A stretch of DNA of 64,000 nucleotides from Epiperipatus broadwayi (GCA_028023455.1 JAQFVV010006839.1:62001-126000), one strand, 5' to 3'. Positions 1 through 12,386 are shown, counted from the first letter of the stretch. The notes: generated from the sequence alone by a model not told the origin. Numbers and translations are program-made.

Positions 1-440
1 TTCACTATTTATTTAAAATGTTTCGTTGGTTTTTTTCTCAGATAAAGTTTTACCTTCGAAGAAGGAAGCAGAATTAGGTTCCTTTAAACATTAAAAAATA
101 TGTTTTGCCAATCAAATAAATGATTTTCACTGTAAAGAGTGAAATTATCCTTTTGTTAGCATCAAACTGGGATTATTAAAATAAAGTTATTGGCTTAATA
201 TCAGATCTACATAACTATATAAAGAAGTTGGCTCAGATTCAAAACATCAGGATATTTTTATTTCAAATTATTAGCTTGATACTGTAAAGAAGATATCGGG
301 ACCCATCAATGTACAAGTGCTTTAGTTTTAGCTTTAATTCTGAAATCGTCACTGATGAAAATCGTAAGTTCAAAAGTAGTCTGGTGATGCGGATATAACA
401 GTATCACCATCTAGTAATAAATGGATAATCGAATGGCTTT

Positions 441-549
441 ATCGATTGGGAGTCCATAAGTTTGAGCACCGAAAATGCCAGAACTGGAATCAATCTGAGG
501 CGCTTAAACTCCAGAATTGGACACTACCATTGCAATAAACCATGCAGGA
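441..549 (-). repeat. tRNA-related SINE fragment
   Basis: Minus strand shows a decayed head, GCATGGTTTATTGCAATGG, with the A-box-like region followed by the CCGGCGCTCAAA-type segment. Same family as 6748-6952, 29758-29872 and 55141-55345. Confidence 0.45.
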
Positions 550-1796
550 TGTTACCGTTTAGTGTCCCTTTATTACTCAAGCTTACCTTGGATGGAACTG
601 GAGTAGAATGATGAGAACTGAAACATGTTTGATTACTTTAGAAAAAGACTTCAAACAGTTTTATAACGCATGATTATAATTATCATTATGTTCTATTGTT
701 TAAAATGGTATTTTTTGTTTTGTTTTGCAGACTAGCATCAATTAAAATTATATCTCATGGGGTACATGAATAATCAAAACACTTCTTTTATCCTCTTTAT
801 ACAATGCAGGACTTTTATTTTTCGAGTTTCGACTATTCAATAGTCTTTCTCAGAGTTCCTAATATTTAAAACTGTTAGAAAGACATGGATAAACAATGGA
901 AGGCTATTAGCAATAAAATAATTTGGACGAAAGAAAGAAAAATCTTAAAATAAACCATAAATTGGCAATAGCTGACTAGTTTATAAATATAATTTACAGC
1001 ATTATAGCCAAAACTTAATAAATCAAGAAAATATTCATAGTCTGTTGCCAAGAAAATTTCTACAGATAAAAATGGATAATGATTGCCTTGATGACAGGTT
1101 GAGGATAAACTATTAGTTTATTAAACTTTGATTGTTGTGCGGCAAATTTTACTTTTTTTTATATATACAAAAGTGTGCTTACATTGGTAAATATTATGAG
1201 GTAATGTGTTTTGTTCCAGTGTAATCATGATGGGACAGTCAAATTGGGGTTGTCTTCAGCTTTACCTTAAAGTTTTTATTCATATTGTTTAATAGTGCAA
1301 TTTTCACATAGATTTAAAGATAAACATTTTGGAATTACAATAAATTTTGGTATATATAAGATGATAAATGAATAACTATGGATTGCAATTGTGTATAATC
1401 AAATTGAAATTGGCATTGCTTTAGTTTTTAATCAATTATGAAGTTTTTGATAAATAACTATTACTTCATGAATCATTGAAACATTATTTCTTCTATAGAT
1501 TTGAAAGTTATTTATAAGCAAGGGATAGCATGGCATGACAATAAAAATGATATATATACATATATTGCTTATAACAGTTCTTTCTTATACACTTCAATGC
1601 AAACAAATTTTCTTAAAAACTTCTTTATTTTCCTTACAGTTTTGACTGTCCAGCAGTCTTCATCAGAGCTACAATATTTGAATAATATAAATACATAATC
1701 ATCATTTCACATATATATAAAAAATACATAACCATCATTTCACATATATATCAAAATACATAAATATATATCAAAATATACACATATATTCCATTC

Positions 1797-2040
1797 ATAC
1801 ATATACATATATAGATCTACATTACCCCTAGACATATATAAATTTCATACCTACATCCATATATACATATGCATATCCAAACATACACACATCTTTTTAA
1901 CAGATATATATACACACAGATACACATACACCCATAGACACAAATCCACATATACATTTATAACTACATATGTATATATGGATGTAGGTATGGAATTTAT
2001 ATATATGTCTAGGGGTGATGCAGATCTATATATGTATATT
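1797..2040. repeat. Hairpin of 70-75-bp arms
   Basis: 1797-1871 and 1965-2040 are nearly perfect inverted copies around the CCCCTAGACATATATA and CATACCTACATCCATATATA segments, separated by an AT-rich dinucleotide tract. Confidence 0.7.
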
Positions 2041-2399
2041 GAAGCGTTTTGCCCGTCTGACTAGGTCTCTGTTACATATAAAATGCGTGAGTTGATCAAG
2101 TTATGGAAAAAGAAAGTTTCATTCCTATTTCTAAAAACATAACTATATTTCCTGATCAACTCTACCTAGTAATTCTTATGATTTATGCTATCGACAGAAT
2201 CAGCTTTTATAAGGGCGCCATGATTCATATAAGAATCCGCTGAAATCCGTCCCATCACGTCTCAAAAATTAAAAAGAAAAATGCTTTTAAAAGAATCATT
2301 GTCATATTTTACCATACCTTGAGTTATTTTCTAGATATTATTATTATTGGAACTTAGTCAACACATATTGGCAAAGGTAAATTATATTTTTAAATCTTA

Positions 2400-3800
2400 C
2401 TAAACTAATATTACTAAACGTCACTCTAACTGAAACTTAACCATATGTAAATAAGCATTTATTTTATATAGCGTGTCTTTACAATTGTATTACATTCAAA
2501 TATCAGCCTTTCAAGCTAATTGTGCACGCGCTTTGCGAGTGTTAATAATAAATGAATACTTTCCTCTCCAATACAAGATATAGTATTTATGCAGGAATAA
2601 AATGAATCCACCTATTCCTACAACTCAAATGCTTATATATGAGCAAATCTGAAGTACTGGAAAGGAAAGTGTGAGGACAGACCACTCACTTTAAATTATC
2701 ATCTACAATGTCTGAATGAATGACATCGGTGAAATTGTCTAGAATTTACTAAACGTCATTCTAACTGAAACTTAATCATATGTAAATAAGCATTTATTTT
2801 ATATAGCGCGTGTTTACAATTGTATTACATTCAAATATCAACCTTTCAAGCTAATTGTGCATGTGCTTTGCGAGTGTTAATAATAAATGAATACTTTCCT
2901 CTCCAATACAAGATATAGTATTTATGCAGGAATAAAATGAATCCACCTATTCCTACAACTCAAATACTTATATATGAGCAAATCTGAAGTACTGGCAAGG
3001 AAAGCATGAGGACAGACCACTCACTTTAAATTACTGTCTACGGTGTCTGGATGAATGATGGTGAAATTGTCTAGAATTTACTAAACATTACTCTAACTGA
3101 AATTTAATCATATGTAAATAAGCATTTATTTTATATAGCGCGTGTTTACAATTGTATTACATTCAAATATCAGCCTTTCAAGCTTCAGTTGGAGTGACAT
3201 TTAGTAAATTCTAGACAATTTCACCGTCATTCATTCAGACATTGTAGATAGTAATTTAAAGTGAGTGGTCTGTCCTCACGCTTTCCTTGCCAGTACTTCA
3301 GATTTGCTCATATATAAGCATTTGAGTTGTAGGAATAGGTGGATTCATTTTATTCCTGCAAAAATACTATATCTTGTATTGGAGAGGAAAGTATTCATTT
3401 ATTATTAACACTCGCAAAGTGCGTGCACAATTAGCTTGAAAGGCTGATATTTGAATGTAATACAATTGTAAATACACGCTATATAAAATAAATGCTTATT
3501 TACATATGATTAAGTTTGAGTTAGGGTGACATTTAGTAAATTCTAGACAATTTAACCGACGTCATTCATTCAGACATCATAGATAGTAATTTAAAGTGAG
3601 TGGTCTGTCCTCACGCTTTCCTTGCCATTACTTCAGATTTGCTCATATATAAGCATTTGAGTTGTTGGAATAGGTGGATTCATTTTATTCCTGCATAAAT
3701 ACTATATCTTGTATTGGAGAGGAAAGTATTCATTTATTATTAGCACTCGCAAAGTGCGTGCACAATTAGCTTGAAAGGCTGATATTTGAATGTAAACTAA
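2400..3800. repeat. Cluster of five related units, three direct then two inverted
   Basis: Units begin with TTTACTAAACGTCACTCTAA or its complement. Direct copies start at about 2400, 2747 and 3075 (period about 330-350). The third breaks at about 3183 and meets inverted copies 3184-3535 and 3530-3795. Shared landmarks are ATATAGCGYGTGTTTACAAT and AATAAAATGAATCCACC. Related, more diverged palindromes are at 11090-11570 and 26811-26970. Confidence 0.75.
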
Positions 3801-5413
3801 TAATTTAATAATAATCATCAATAACGTACAAGGAAAAGTTGGTATTAGAAATAAATATTTTATTCTAACAAATTAAAGTGTTTAAAGAGAAATTACTAAT
3901 TAATTAAAACTGGAGAGAACGCACGCTAATCCAGACATGAATCCATTAATAAAAAATAACAGTTAAACAATTAAAGTTCTTGGGGAAAAAAAAAGTCTCT
4001 TGAATAATAAAATTACAGTCTCTATTGGGATTATTTTAAGCTTATTTTTTTAAGAGTTGTTTGCAAACTTTAAGTCACAATCGGGGAAAGTTAATCTTTG
4101 CTTATTGGTAAGTTTAGCAAGTTCACAAAGCTTGTATATTACTATGCATAGTTTTTTTTTTTTTTTGTGGGAGAATGAGCTTGGCCATTGGTTATAAGTT
4201 GATCTTGGTCCATCCTACTGGTTGGTCATGAAAGCTTTTCTGGTGTCTATCTTTAGGAACGATGCCAGCAAAAGCCCCAGCCCACTCCAATATGCAGAAT
4301 TATTTTAGCGTAGAGTTGTCCTGGATATATTTTTGTTATCCAGGACCAACCATAGGAAAAACAGACAAAACAAGACCCTGATCAAACTGGTCTCTTCCTT
4401 TTATACTTGAGGTCCAGTTTTCAAACTTCTGCTCATGTTATTATTATCATGGCATTTACGTTTATAATCTTGTACATTCTTTATCATTTTTCAGTTATAA
4501 AGTTCTCTTTTTTTATAAAGTCTTTCAGCCATCTTTAATTAGCTAAAATATTTTTCTTTTAGCTTATCTGGATTAGTAATCTGTGTGTCTTTTGTTCTCT
4601 CCAATTTTTACTTTTATTTTTAATTAGATAAAAAAAATATGGACGAAAAATTTAACTTTCATTGTACGTTTTAAAAAAATAAATTATACAAACTAAAAAA
4701 ACATTTAATTTCATCTTTTTAATAAGATCGCTAAATTTACTTTTTCCTAGCTTTTTCCAAATGCCAATATATTTGTACCATATATAAATAAACGGTATAA
4801 TATGTATGAAAGGAATATATGTGTATATTTTGATATATATATATGTATTTATATATATATGAAATGATGGTTATGTATTTTATATATATGTGAAATGGTG
4901 GTTATTGTATTTATATTATTCAAATATTGTAGCTCTGATGAAGACTGCTGGACAGTCAAAACTGTAATGAAAATAAAGAAGTTTTTAAGAAAATTTGTTT
5001 GCCTTGAAGTGTATAAGAAAGAACTGTTATAAGCAATTTATATATATATGAAGATATGCAAAGAAAGGGAAAGAAAAGAATAAGAGAATAAAAATGATTA
5101 TGTAGAATTTGATCGATTTTAAAACAATGAGTATAGAAATATATTTGTTTCGATTATATTAATATATGTTGATGATGTAAAACCATATATATCTTGTGTC
5201 TTAAATACTTCACAGAATATTCACATCCAATGCTATCAAGCTTATTTTTAAGGTTCAGGGTAGTAAAGATTGATTTCCATTTTGAAAAGTTTGATATTAT
5301 TGCAAAGTATAATTATGAAAAATTAACATTACAGCTGCTTATTCTATATTTATATCTTGAGTGTGCCAGCATTCATACTTTGAAAACAAATTTTATTATT
5401 ATTTATTAATTAA

Positions 5414-5780
5414 CATATGGATTTTTTTTTTGTTTTAATTAAACAGCTTAATTATAAAAACATATTGTAAAGGGATATTTAGAAACTCCATTTAGAAGAT
5501 GAAATCATTGGTGACTTTTAAGTTTTTTATTTCTTTCACTGTGGTCATACATTTGGCAGTAATTAATTATATCATTCACAGTTTGCATTTGTCCATATCT
5601 ACATAGGATATTGGATGTTAAATTCCATTTATAAAGCAAATGAATGCAATGACTATGGGTTGTCTTAAATTGACGAGAATTCAACTCATGTTAGAAAATT
5701 TGTTTGGAAATTCACAAGAAGTTTATTTTTTATGCCATAATTTTTCAATTGTTAAAATAATTTGTACTTACAACACATAA
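5414..5780 (+). repeat. Dispersed repeat, copy 1
   Basis: Shares the TGTCCATATCTACAT, GTTAAATTCCATTTATAAAG and AATGCAATGACTATGGG order with 36385-36650 (plus) and 31830-31990 (minus). The 5' part is also seen near 32585-32690. Class not recognised. Confidence 0.5.
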
Positions 5781-6334
5781 CCATTAAAAACCATAACTCT
5801 TAGACAATTATAATATAGACAACAATCAACAATCTCAAACTGTTGTCAAGGCAACCTCCTTTTAATAATAAATATAAAAAGATTGGCTGTCCTTTCAATG
5901 TGAAAGTCAGGTAGGTATTCAAACTTCCAGCTTATCTGATGATAATAGGTTATTTGAAATACATATATAATGAGAAAGGGCTGATGTAGAATTTTACGCT
6001 GGATGATAGTTTGCCGTTTTATATACATTTAAAGCAAAAATGAAGAAAGCATTACAAGATCCATGAATCCAATTGGCTATATATATATATTCCTGATATT
6101 AAGATTATTATATTGATAAACACAGTCCATTTTTAAAACAATTCATCTATTGTCAATACTAATGCAACTCAGTATGATTTAACGCAGCGATAGAATATCA
6201 GATTCAGGCACGTAAGATCCTTAAATTGATTAATTCGACTTTGGGCATTTTTGGTGTTTTAACTTCTTACGAACTTTCAAGCAATAATAGCATTCAGTTA
6301 TATAAGGTTGTTAATAGCACAGTATTTATTAGTA

Positions 6335-6640
6335 AGAGAACAAACAGGTGTTATTGACCTCATTGAAAAAATTAAGACTGAAGTGGAGTTGGGCTGGACA
6401 TACTGCTAGTAGAGATGATAATAGATGGGCAATTAAAATTTTAAATTGGATTCCAAGAGATTGTAAATGAGCCAGAAAGAGACCACGTGTGAGATGGATG
6501 GACGAAATAAGAAAGTGTGCAGGGGTGATGTGGAGAAGAAAAGCTAAAGATCATAGATGGTTTGAACATGGAGAGACCTTCATCCCATAGTGGATTGATA
6601 ATGGTTGATGATGATGATGACGATATATTGAAGTGATTTT
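6335..6640 (+). mobile_element. RTE-type LINE, 3' end, 5'-truncated relic
   Basis: Decayed C-terminal ORF2 tail: RTNRCY, WAGHT-like, RDDNRWAI, LNWIPRDCK, RPRVRWMDEIRKCAGV and LDNG-like, then a (GAT)n-type tail. The same tail follows the reverse transcriptase piece at 47985-48720. Several stops and frame changes; not functional. Confidence 0.75.
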
Positions 6641-6747
6641 TTCTTATTTGATCAGTTAAAAAAACAAAAAGTACAGATTTATTTATAAGAAGGATAATTC
6701 AATTGATTTTAACATAAAAAAAAAAGAAAGCAAAAAGACATATGCCT

Positions 6748-6952
6748 TTATTGCTCGGGAGTTCTCAAGAAATTTGAGCGTCATGCCTGCAAGTGCCAGA
6801 ATCGATCATGGGACTTCTGATTACAAGTCAGATGCCCTACTAACTGCGCCAAATCATCCAAAGTAAAAATGCTAAGTTTGAGTGCCGGAATTGATCCTGG
6901 GATTTTCTGACACCAAATCGAATGCTCTATCAACTGTCCCAAATTTGCACAC
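6748..6952 (-). repeat. tRNA-related SINE, two tandem units
   Basis: Minus strand: GGCGCAGTTAGTAGGGCATC, a tRNA A-box-like head, and a second diverged unit. The plus strand has TTGCTCGGGAGTTCTCAAGA at the end, as in the other copies. Confidence 0.55.
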
Positions 6953-7264
6953 TTATTATGAGATAGATAAAGAATAATGAAAGGTAAATTCAAGTAAATA
7001 TTTGATTAACGAACAATTACCTCACCAAATGATCTTATTGCGAATCTAATATAGTTATAATATATGTGAATTTAAATTTTAGCTAGTTGTATGAAGCTTT
7101 TGAAATACTGACATATAAATTGAAGCCAGAATAGAATTTAATAGCATGTACTATGTATAAGAAAATGAAACTATAATAAACCGTAGCAATGGTTAACTTG
7201 TTACAATAAGAAAATTACATAACCACAGTCAAAGACAGAATAAACCAATGTAATATCAACAATC

Positions 7265-7630
7265 TATTAAACGGGTGTTGCCTTGGAAACAGATTGATGA
7301 TATTTTATTGCTTTATTCAAGCTTCGGCTGTGAAGATGCAATTAAACAGCTGTTTCCTTGACAACAGATTAATGTTATTCTATTGGTTTATTTAAGATTT
7401 GGCTGTGAGCATGTAATTTGAATGTTGCCTTGACAACAAATTATTGTTAATCTAATGAGTTTATGCTTTCTCACTGAAGATGTAATTAAATTATTGTTGG
7501 GCTTGGCATTCTGTTAACTTATTTAAATTTTAGCTGCAGTGCTGTAATGAAATAGCTGTAGCCTTGGCAACAAATTGTTAATATTCTATTGGTTTATTTA
7601 AGCTTTGGTTTTGGTGATGTAATTTATAAG
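7265..7630. repeat. Minisatellite of 60-75-bp units with X-box-like palindromes
   Basis: Five units. Each holds a GTTGCCTTGRMAAC-type imperfect palindrome: 7277-7290, 7352-7365, 7424-7437, a degenerate one near 7497, and 7558-7571. It is followed by TCTATTGGTTTATTTAAG (contains ATTGG) and a GGCTGTGAAGATGTAATT segment. The palindrome resembles the RFX-factor X-box (GTTGCCATGGCAAC) and ATTGG is an inverted CCAAT box. Confidence 0.7.
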
Positions 7631-8490
7631 TGAAATTATGTATGAAAACCATTATGTATTACGAAGAGAGCCTCAATATTTGTTAATACTATTTTTGATG
7701 GATTAAATATTATGTGAAAAAGGAAAATATTGTTTGATCCAGCAAAAATGGCAGTTAGACGGATTTGTGAACTACAAGTTCTTTATTAAAGCTCAACTTA
7801 TCACTTTAGCGCTTGCATGTCCAATGAGCTGCTGATATGACTGCTTGGGTAATAACCAATTACATTTTTTAATGCTGGGTAAAAAGCCAATGTATGCGGC
7901 ATTTTAGAAGAAAATTGAACACATTTTGAACATCTGTCCCAATCTCAACAGTATCAGACAATTAATTCACACAAACTCAAAGATCAACTTTCAAATGATC
8001 ACCTCAATCCATTTGTGTGGATAAGACTATCCACATTCCTCACCTTTTCCATCTGGTCCATCCACTGCAAGCTAGCCTTTGAAGGAGCTCATTTACATCA
8101 TCAACAACATCAAAAAAAAGGGATGAAATCCTCTCTACCTGTACAGCCTTTTTTGAGACATGGAGACTGTTCGAAGTCCCGATACAACAATAATGCAAAC
8201 ACCGCAACAAGCTTACATCAAACCCACCATCAAAGAGCAATATATCTAATATCCCTATAAACACTCATTGGTCACTCTAAGCATCAACCTGTTGCAGGAA
8301 CACAACGTCGTTCATTGGAAATACTACAACCACTAACAATACAAAGCTGTACAAGATAAACAATGTCCAGATAATAATACATGTAAGAGAACTTTTGACC
8401 TTTTAACCAAGCTTAACCTGTTATCCTGGCAATCATAATACTATGTATAATTTGTGTTAAATAAATTTCTTGATACAAATTGGTGTTAAT

Positions 8491-8892
8491 ATAAATAGAA
8501 AATTATATAACATTACAATATTAGCCAAAAAGCAAAATTTTACTAAAATTCATTCACAACCATGGTTTTATCTATTAACATATAGACCATTTCAGGTGAA
8601 ATTCAACAAGATATATATACAAAACAAAATAACCTTCCCATCATTCACTTCAAAAATCAACTTTCTTTAAGGTGGATAATAAAGGAAGTTGGTTTTTAAA
8701 GTGAATGATGGGAAGGATATTTTGTTTTGTATATACTGTATATGTTGTTTGTGTCTTGTTGAATTTCACTTGCAAAGGTCTATATTTGTTAATTGATGAA
8801 ACCAAAGGTTGTGGAAGAATTTTAGTAAAAAAAAAAAAATTTTTTTTTTGGCTAATATTGCAATGTTATTTGATTTTCTATTTTATTTATAA
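8491..8892. repeat. Long foldback element
   Basis: Arms 8491-8670 and 8685-8892 are inverted copies, nearly complete, with a central gap of about 15 bases. Landmarks are CCCATCATTCACTT with AAGTGAATGATGGG, and TATATATACAAAACAAAAT. No coding; open frames here are incidental. Confidence 0.75.
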
Positions 8893-8944
8893 TTATTAGT
8901 ATAGCCGTAGACAATATTTAATTTTATATAAATATATATTTGGT

Positions 8945-9480
8945 TAAAATAACGTGAAAGCTAAACACCTTCAAACAGATACGCTTTAAAAATGCTTACG
9001 TGACAGCCAATCAGATGGAATAATGGCATCACATGAGACTCTAAATTCTAAAACACAAGCCAGAACTATTAGAAAAAGATGGGACCCATCTTAATCTATG
9101 CCTCAATTATATTTAAATAAGCCATACTAAAGCATTTTGAACTAAGAGTGTGAAGCTTAAATACCTTCACATTTAATCCACTAAATATTATATATATAAA
9201 TTAACGCGAAATCATCTGATTTACAACGAAGCAATATTTTAAATCTAATGAAATGATATTAATAAATGTAAATATATTAAATTTAAACGTAAACAGATAA
9301 TATTATAATAACGTGAAAGCTAAACACCTTCAAAATTTAGAGTCCCATGTGATGCCATTATTCCATCTGATTGGCTGTCACGTAAGCATTTTTAAAGCGT
9401 ATCTGTTTGAAGGTGTTTAGCTTTCATGTTATTATAATATTATCTGTTTACGCTTAAATTTAATATATTTATATTTGGTT
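8945..9480. repeat. Composite foldback element
   Basis: 9262-9333 and 9407-9478 are inverted copies (GTAAACAGATAATATTATAA). In addition 8949-9045 is the complement of 9333-9430 (CGTGAAAGCTAAACACCTTC, CAGCCAATCAGATGGAATAA). MITE-like; the two overlapping palindromes suggest insertion or recombination between copies. Confidence 0.7.
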
Positions 9481-10334
9481 AAAGTAACTGAGTTAATTAG
9501 TTTCATCTTAAATTTAGTATTCATAAGTCTAAAGTTTATTATTTGTTCAGTTGCCATGGCAGACTATCATTGGTCAGATCAGATCGCTTGAAGAAGAGAA
9601 AATACGGTTGAAACATTATTGCCTATAGCAATCCAGTCTGAATTTTTCTAAAGGTTTGAGTTTAACTAAATAGTGGAAATAGTCCGACATATAACTATAA
9701 AAATAATAATAGCATCACATGCCTTCAAATAAACATTTTTATTAATTTACTTTTAACTATTTATTTAATGGATACATTAATTTATCATTTGCATTAAACT
9801 TAAAACCAGTAACTTCACTGGAAAAAGGTCATAAACTATAAAATTATTCAAAGGATATGGATGGAATTTAAAATCACTACTGTCCATTCAAACTCCAATT
9901 GAAAAAAAGAGAGGAGCAAAGAAAAGAGAAAGAAAAAAAGCTCTAGAAAAGAATTTTGCGACAACTATACAAACCAATCAATGAAACATATATACATTCA
10001 TATATAGAACTTTCTGTTTACGTGAAAGGTGCAAGACTTCATAAAAGGATGTTCTATGATCAACTTTTTTCACAAGAAAGGTGAATTCCATTTTCATTAA
10101 AAGGAGTATCTCAAAAGTCAAAAGAAATGTAATATCAGTTGTTGCTGTTAAAAGACGAGAGTAACTAGTAGTCTTATATATAATATATTATAATCTACTA
10201 TAACTTTTATTTCCCCCATATATTAAAAGTTATAAATGTACTATTACACATGGAAAAATGCTGAGTAGAATTGAATGAATTCATCCACATTGTATTTAAT
10301 AGTAATAGATATACTAACTTTTAATTAAGTTTAA

Positions 10335-10930
10335 CATATATATCTGGGCTAGAAAATGATATGATAATTTCTAGCCTAATAAACAATTAGTAATAGTTGT
10401 TAAAATGTTTATCTGGGGAGATGATGTCATAGTTGTAAGGGCAGGAAGTTTGGAATCTTTAGATTAAATAATAATTTAATATTGATTGAGCAAGGATAAT
10501 GATGTGATGAAAGGCTGTGACCTGAGTAAATTGAAGAGTGCTAATTCAGAATGAAATGCATCTACTAATTTGATATTGAAGAAGGATATTGAAGATGAGA
10601 ACGGTTGTCACCTGGGTCAACTGAAGAGTGCTAATTCAACATGAAATGCAACTTGGGGATCACTTGCCTTTTTTAAGTGTCTTTATTCATGAGATTAAAG
10701 TATATGGCGCAAAATGAAACATTATAAATATATTTAAGGTATTACACAGAAAAAATTGGAATGTAATTGAATTAATTATTTTTGATATTTAATAATAATG
10801 TTTAAATATACAACTAAGCTAATAATTTGTAGCCTAATAAATGATGACTAATAGATATTAATATATTTAGCTGGGCAGAATGGTGTGAAAGCTATGAGCC
10901 AAGGAAGTTTGGCACCTTTACAATAATTAT
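10335..10930 (+). repeat. Family C repeat, two copies
   Basis: Shares with 14440-15025: CTAGCCTAATAAACAATTAG, GGCAGGAAGTTTGG, AAGAGTGCTAATTCAGAATG. Internal GTCAACTGAAGAGTGCTAAT is itself repeated at about 10530 and 10615. Class not recognised; I see no hammerhead core. Confidence 0.55.
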
Positions 10931-11089
10931 AATAAAATAAAGCATAATATGATTAGTTAATTTTTAGTTTGTTGTTTTTTTTAAAGATTTTATTTAATCT
11001 CAAATAGTAGTTGTATCTTTAAATGTATAATTCAAGACTGATATTTATTTTAACAGTTTGAATATGTTAGATATTATAAAGATGTTTTA

Positions 11090-11570
11090 TAATGAGATAT
11101 TATTTTATATAGCGCTATGTTTTAATACTGTAATAATGATATTAGTGATTAAGCCAATGCACATGCACTTTAAAGATAAATTATAAATGAATACTCACTT
11201 TTGCCAGACACAAGATATAGTATTTTAGAAAGAATGGAATGAATCCACCCATTCTTTCGACCCAAACATTTATGTGTGGGCAAGTCTTAAGTGTATGGAA
11301 ATGAGAGCGTGAAGGTGTTAAGCAATCACTTTAAATTACATTTGTTATGTTTGAATGAATGACACCTGCGAAATCTTTACAATTTACGACACGTCAAGAT
11401 TTGCCCATACATAAATGTTTGGGTTGAAAGAATGGGTGGATTCATTCCATTCTTTCTAAAATACTATATCTCGTGTCTGGAAAAAGTGAGAGTATTCATT
11501 TATAATTTATCTTTAAAGCGCATGTGCATTGGCTTAATCGCTAATATCACTATTAAAGATGTTTTATGTA
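11090..11570. repeat. Palindromic element, relative of the 2400-3800 units
   Basis: Arms 11103-11290 and 11395-11568 are inverted, about 175 bases each. They share ATGAATCCACC, AAGATATAGTATTTTAG and CATGCACTTTAAAGATAAAT with inverted counterparts. MITE-like foldback with no coding. Confidence 0.7.
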
Positions 11571-11845
11571 ATTGCAAGGAAATCAAGGTATACATCATGT
11601 GACTTAATTTAATAAGCTTGTACTACAAATGTTATATAATGAGCATGTAATTATTGTTTTGCTCTTGAGGCTTTGGTAACTTTATATTGCTAAAGCTATT
11701 AATAAATGGTGTATCTGAACTTAGTTTAGTCCCATATGGCTATTTATGTTAGATAACTGGATTTGAAGACATGGATATCTGAAAATTTCTGATTTTCTAC
11801 TTAATAGTTAACTATTAGAGAAATGCTGGGGCAAATCTAATGCCT

Positions 11846-11907
11846 GAATATCCTAGAATCTCACTGATGGCAATCAGAACTCGAAAGGTCTGAGGATAGG
11901 GATATTC
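11846..11907 (+). ncRNA. Hammerhead-like motif, family B, degenerate
   Basis: First of the tandem B units at 11570-12335. Outer stem I GAAUAUCC/GGAUAUUC is perfect and inner stem I (UCUCA/UGAGG) is paired. The core reads CUGAUGG and stem III is shortened (AGGU), so activity is unlikely. The preserved long stem I shows the shared ancestry with 12220-12283. Confidence 0.55.
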
Positions 11908-12219
11908 AGAAAAGCTTGTTAAAAGATATTAGTACGCTCATTATATAATATTTGAAGTATAAGCTTATTAAATTAAATCACATAATGTATGACTTGATTT
12001 CCTTGCAATTATTGTTTTGCTCTTGAGGCTTTGGTGATTTTATATTGCTAAAGCTATTAATATATGGTATATCTGAATTTAGTTCAGTCCCATATGGCTA
12101 CTTGTTAAATAGTTGGATTTGAAGACTGGTGGATGTCTGAAAATTTCAGATTTCCTACTCAATAGTTAACTATTAGATAAGTGCTGGAGCTTGACCTGGT
12201 ATTTTTAAATCTAATGCCT

Positions 12220-12283
12220 GAATATCCTAGCGCCTCACTGACAACAGCTAGAGCTAGAAACCGGTCTGAGGATAGGGATATTC
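12220..12283 (+). ncRNA. Hammerhead-like motif, family B, next to alsin exon, core mutated
   Basis: Plus strand. Stem I is excellent: outer GAAUAUCC with GGAUAUUC (eight pairs), an internal loop, then inner CCUCA with UGAGG. GAAA, ACCGGU and C follow. The CUGANGA core reads CUGACAA, so one invariant purine is lost and the ribozyme is probably inactive. It ends about 100 bases before the alsin acceptor at 12386, in sense orientation. Confidence 0.65.
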
Positions 12284-12386
12284 AGAAAAGCTTGTTAAGA
12301 GCTATTAGCATGCTCATTATATAATATAATGTTTTATAAACCAATATTGTCATTTTTTGTACCTATATTTATTTATTTATTTTTAG

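Larger units (their letters stand above)
1555..5060. mobile_element. 3.4-kb structure with about 170-bp inverted terminal repeats
   Basis: About 1555-1720 and 4855-5055 are inverted copies (TATAACAGTTCTTTCTTATA, TTTTCTTAAAAACTTC, then the CAGTCTTCATCAGAGCTACA region). The shared motif CTGATGA, GACTG hairpin CAGTC, AAAACTGT recurs at 59480-59510 and 59685-59715. Such CTGATGA/GAAA hairpins occur in terminal repeats of Penelope-like elements. No coding remains inside; the interior is other repeats. Confidence 0.55.
11570..12335 (+). repeat. Family B, two tandem units (retrozyme-like)
   Basis: Two diverged units. Shared landmarks ATTATTGTTTTGCTCTTGAG (11650 and 12008), CCCATATGGCTA and the GGATATTCAGAAAAGCTTG region repeat with about 358-374 bases spacing. 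Each carries one hammerhead-like motif. The array ends about 50 bases before the alsin acceptor. Confidence 0.75.
1..12386. other. Upstream / 5' intron sequence, no coding exon found
   Basis: No coding exon is supported here. The region should contain, or be followed upstream by, the exon with the alsin start codon: by comparison with vertebrate alsin only some 15-20 residues are missing, so that exon could be very short and cannot be picked out. The separate entries list the repeats. I saw nothing assignable in about 550-1550, 3840-4830, 5060-5410, 7640-8490 and 9480-10330 beyond AT-rich sequence and chance short reading frames. Confidence 0.6.

Noticed and set aside
8015-8260. Open frames on both strands
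   Set aside because: They overlap each other, lack any recognisable motif, and have no splice or promoter context.
9560-9660. Another hammerhead at CTTGAAGAAGAG...GTTGAAAC
   Set aside because: The CUGANGA core is absent and no stem II or stem I could be drawn.
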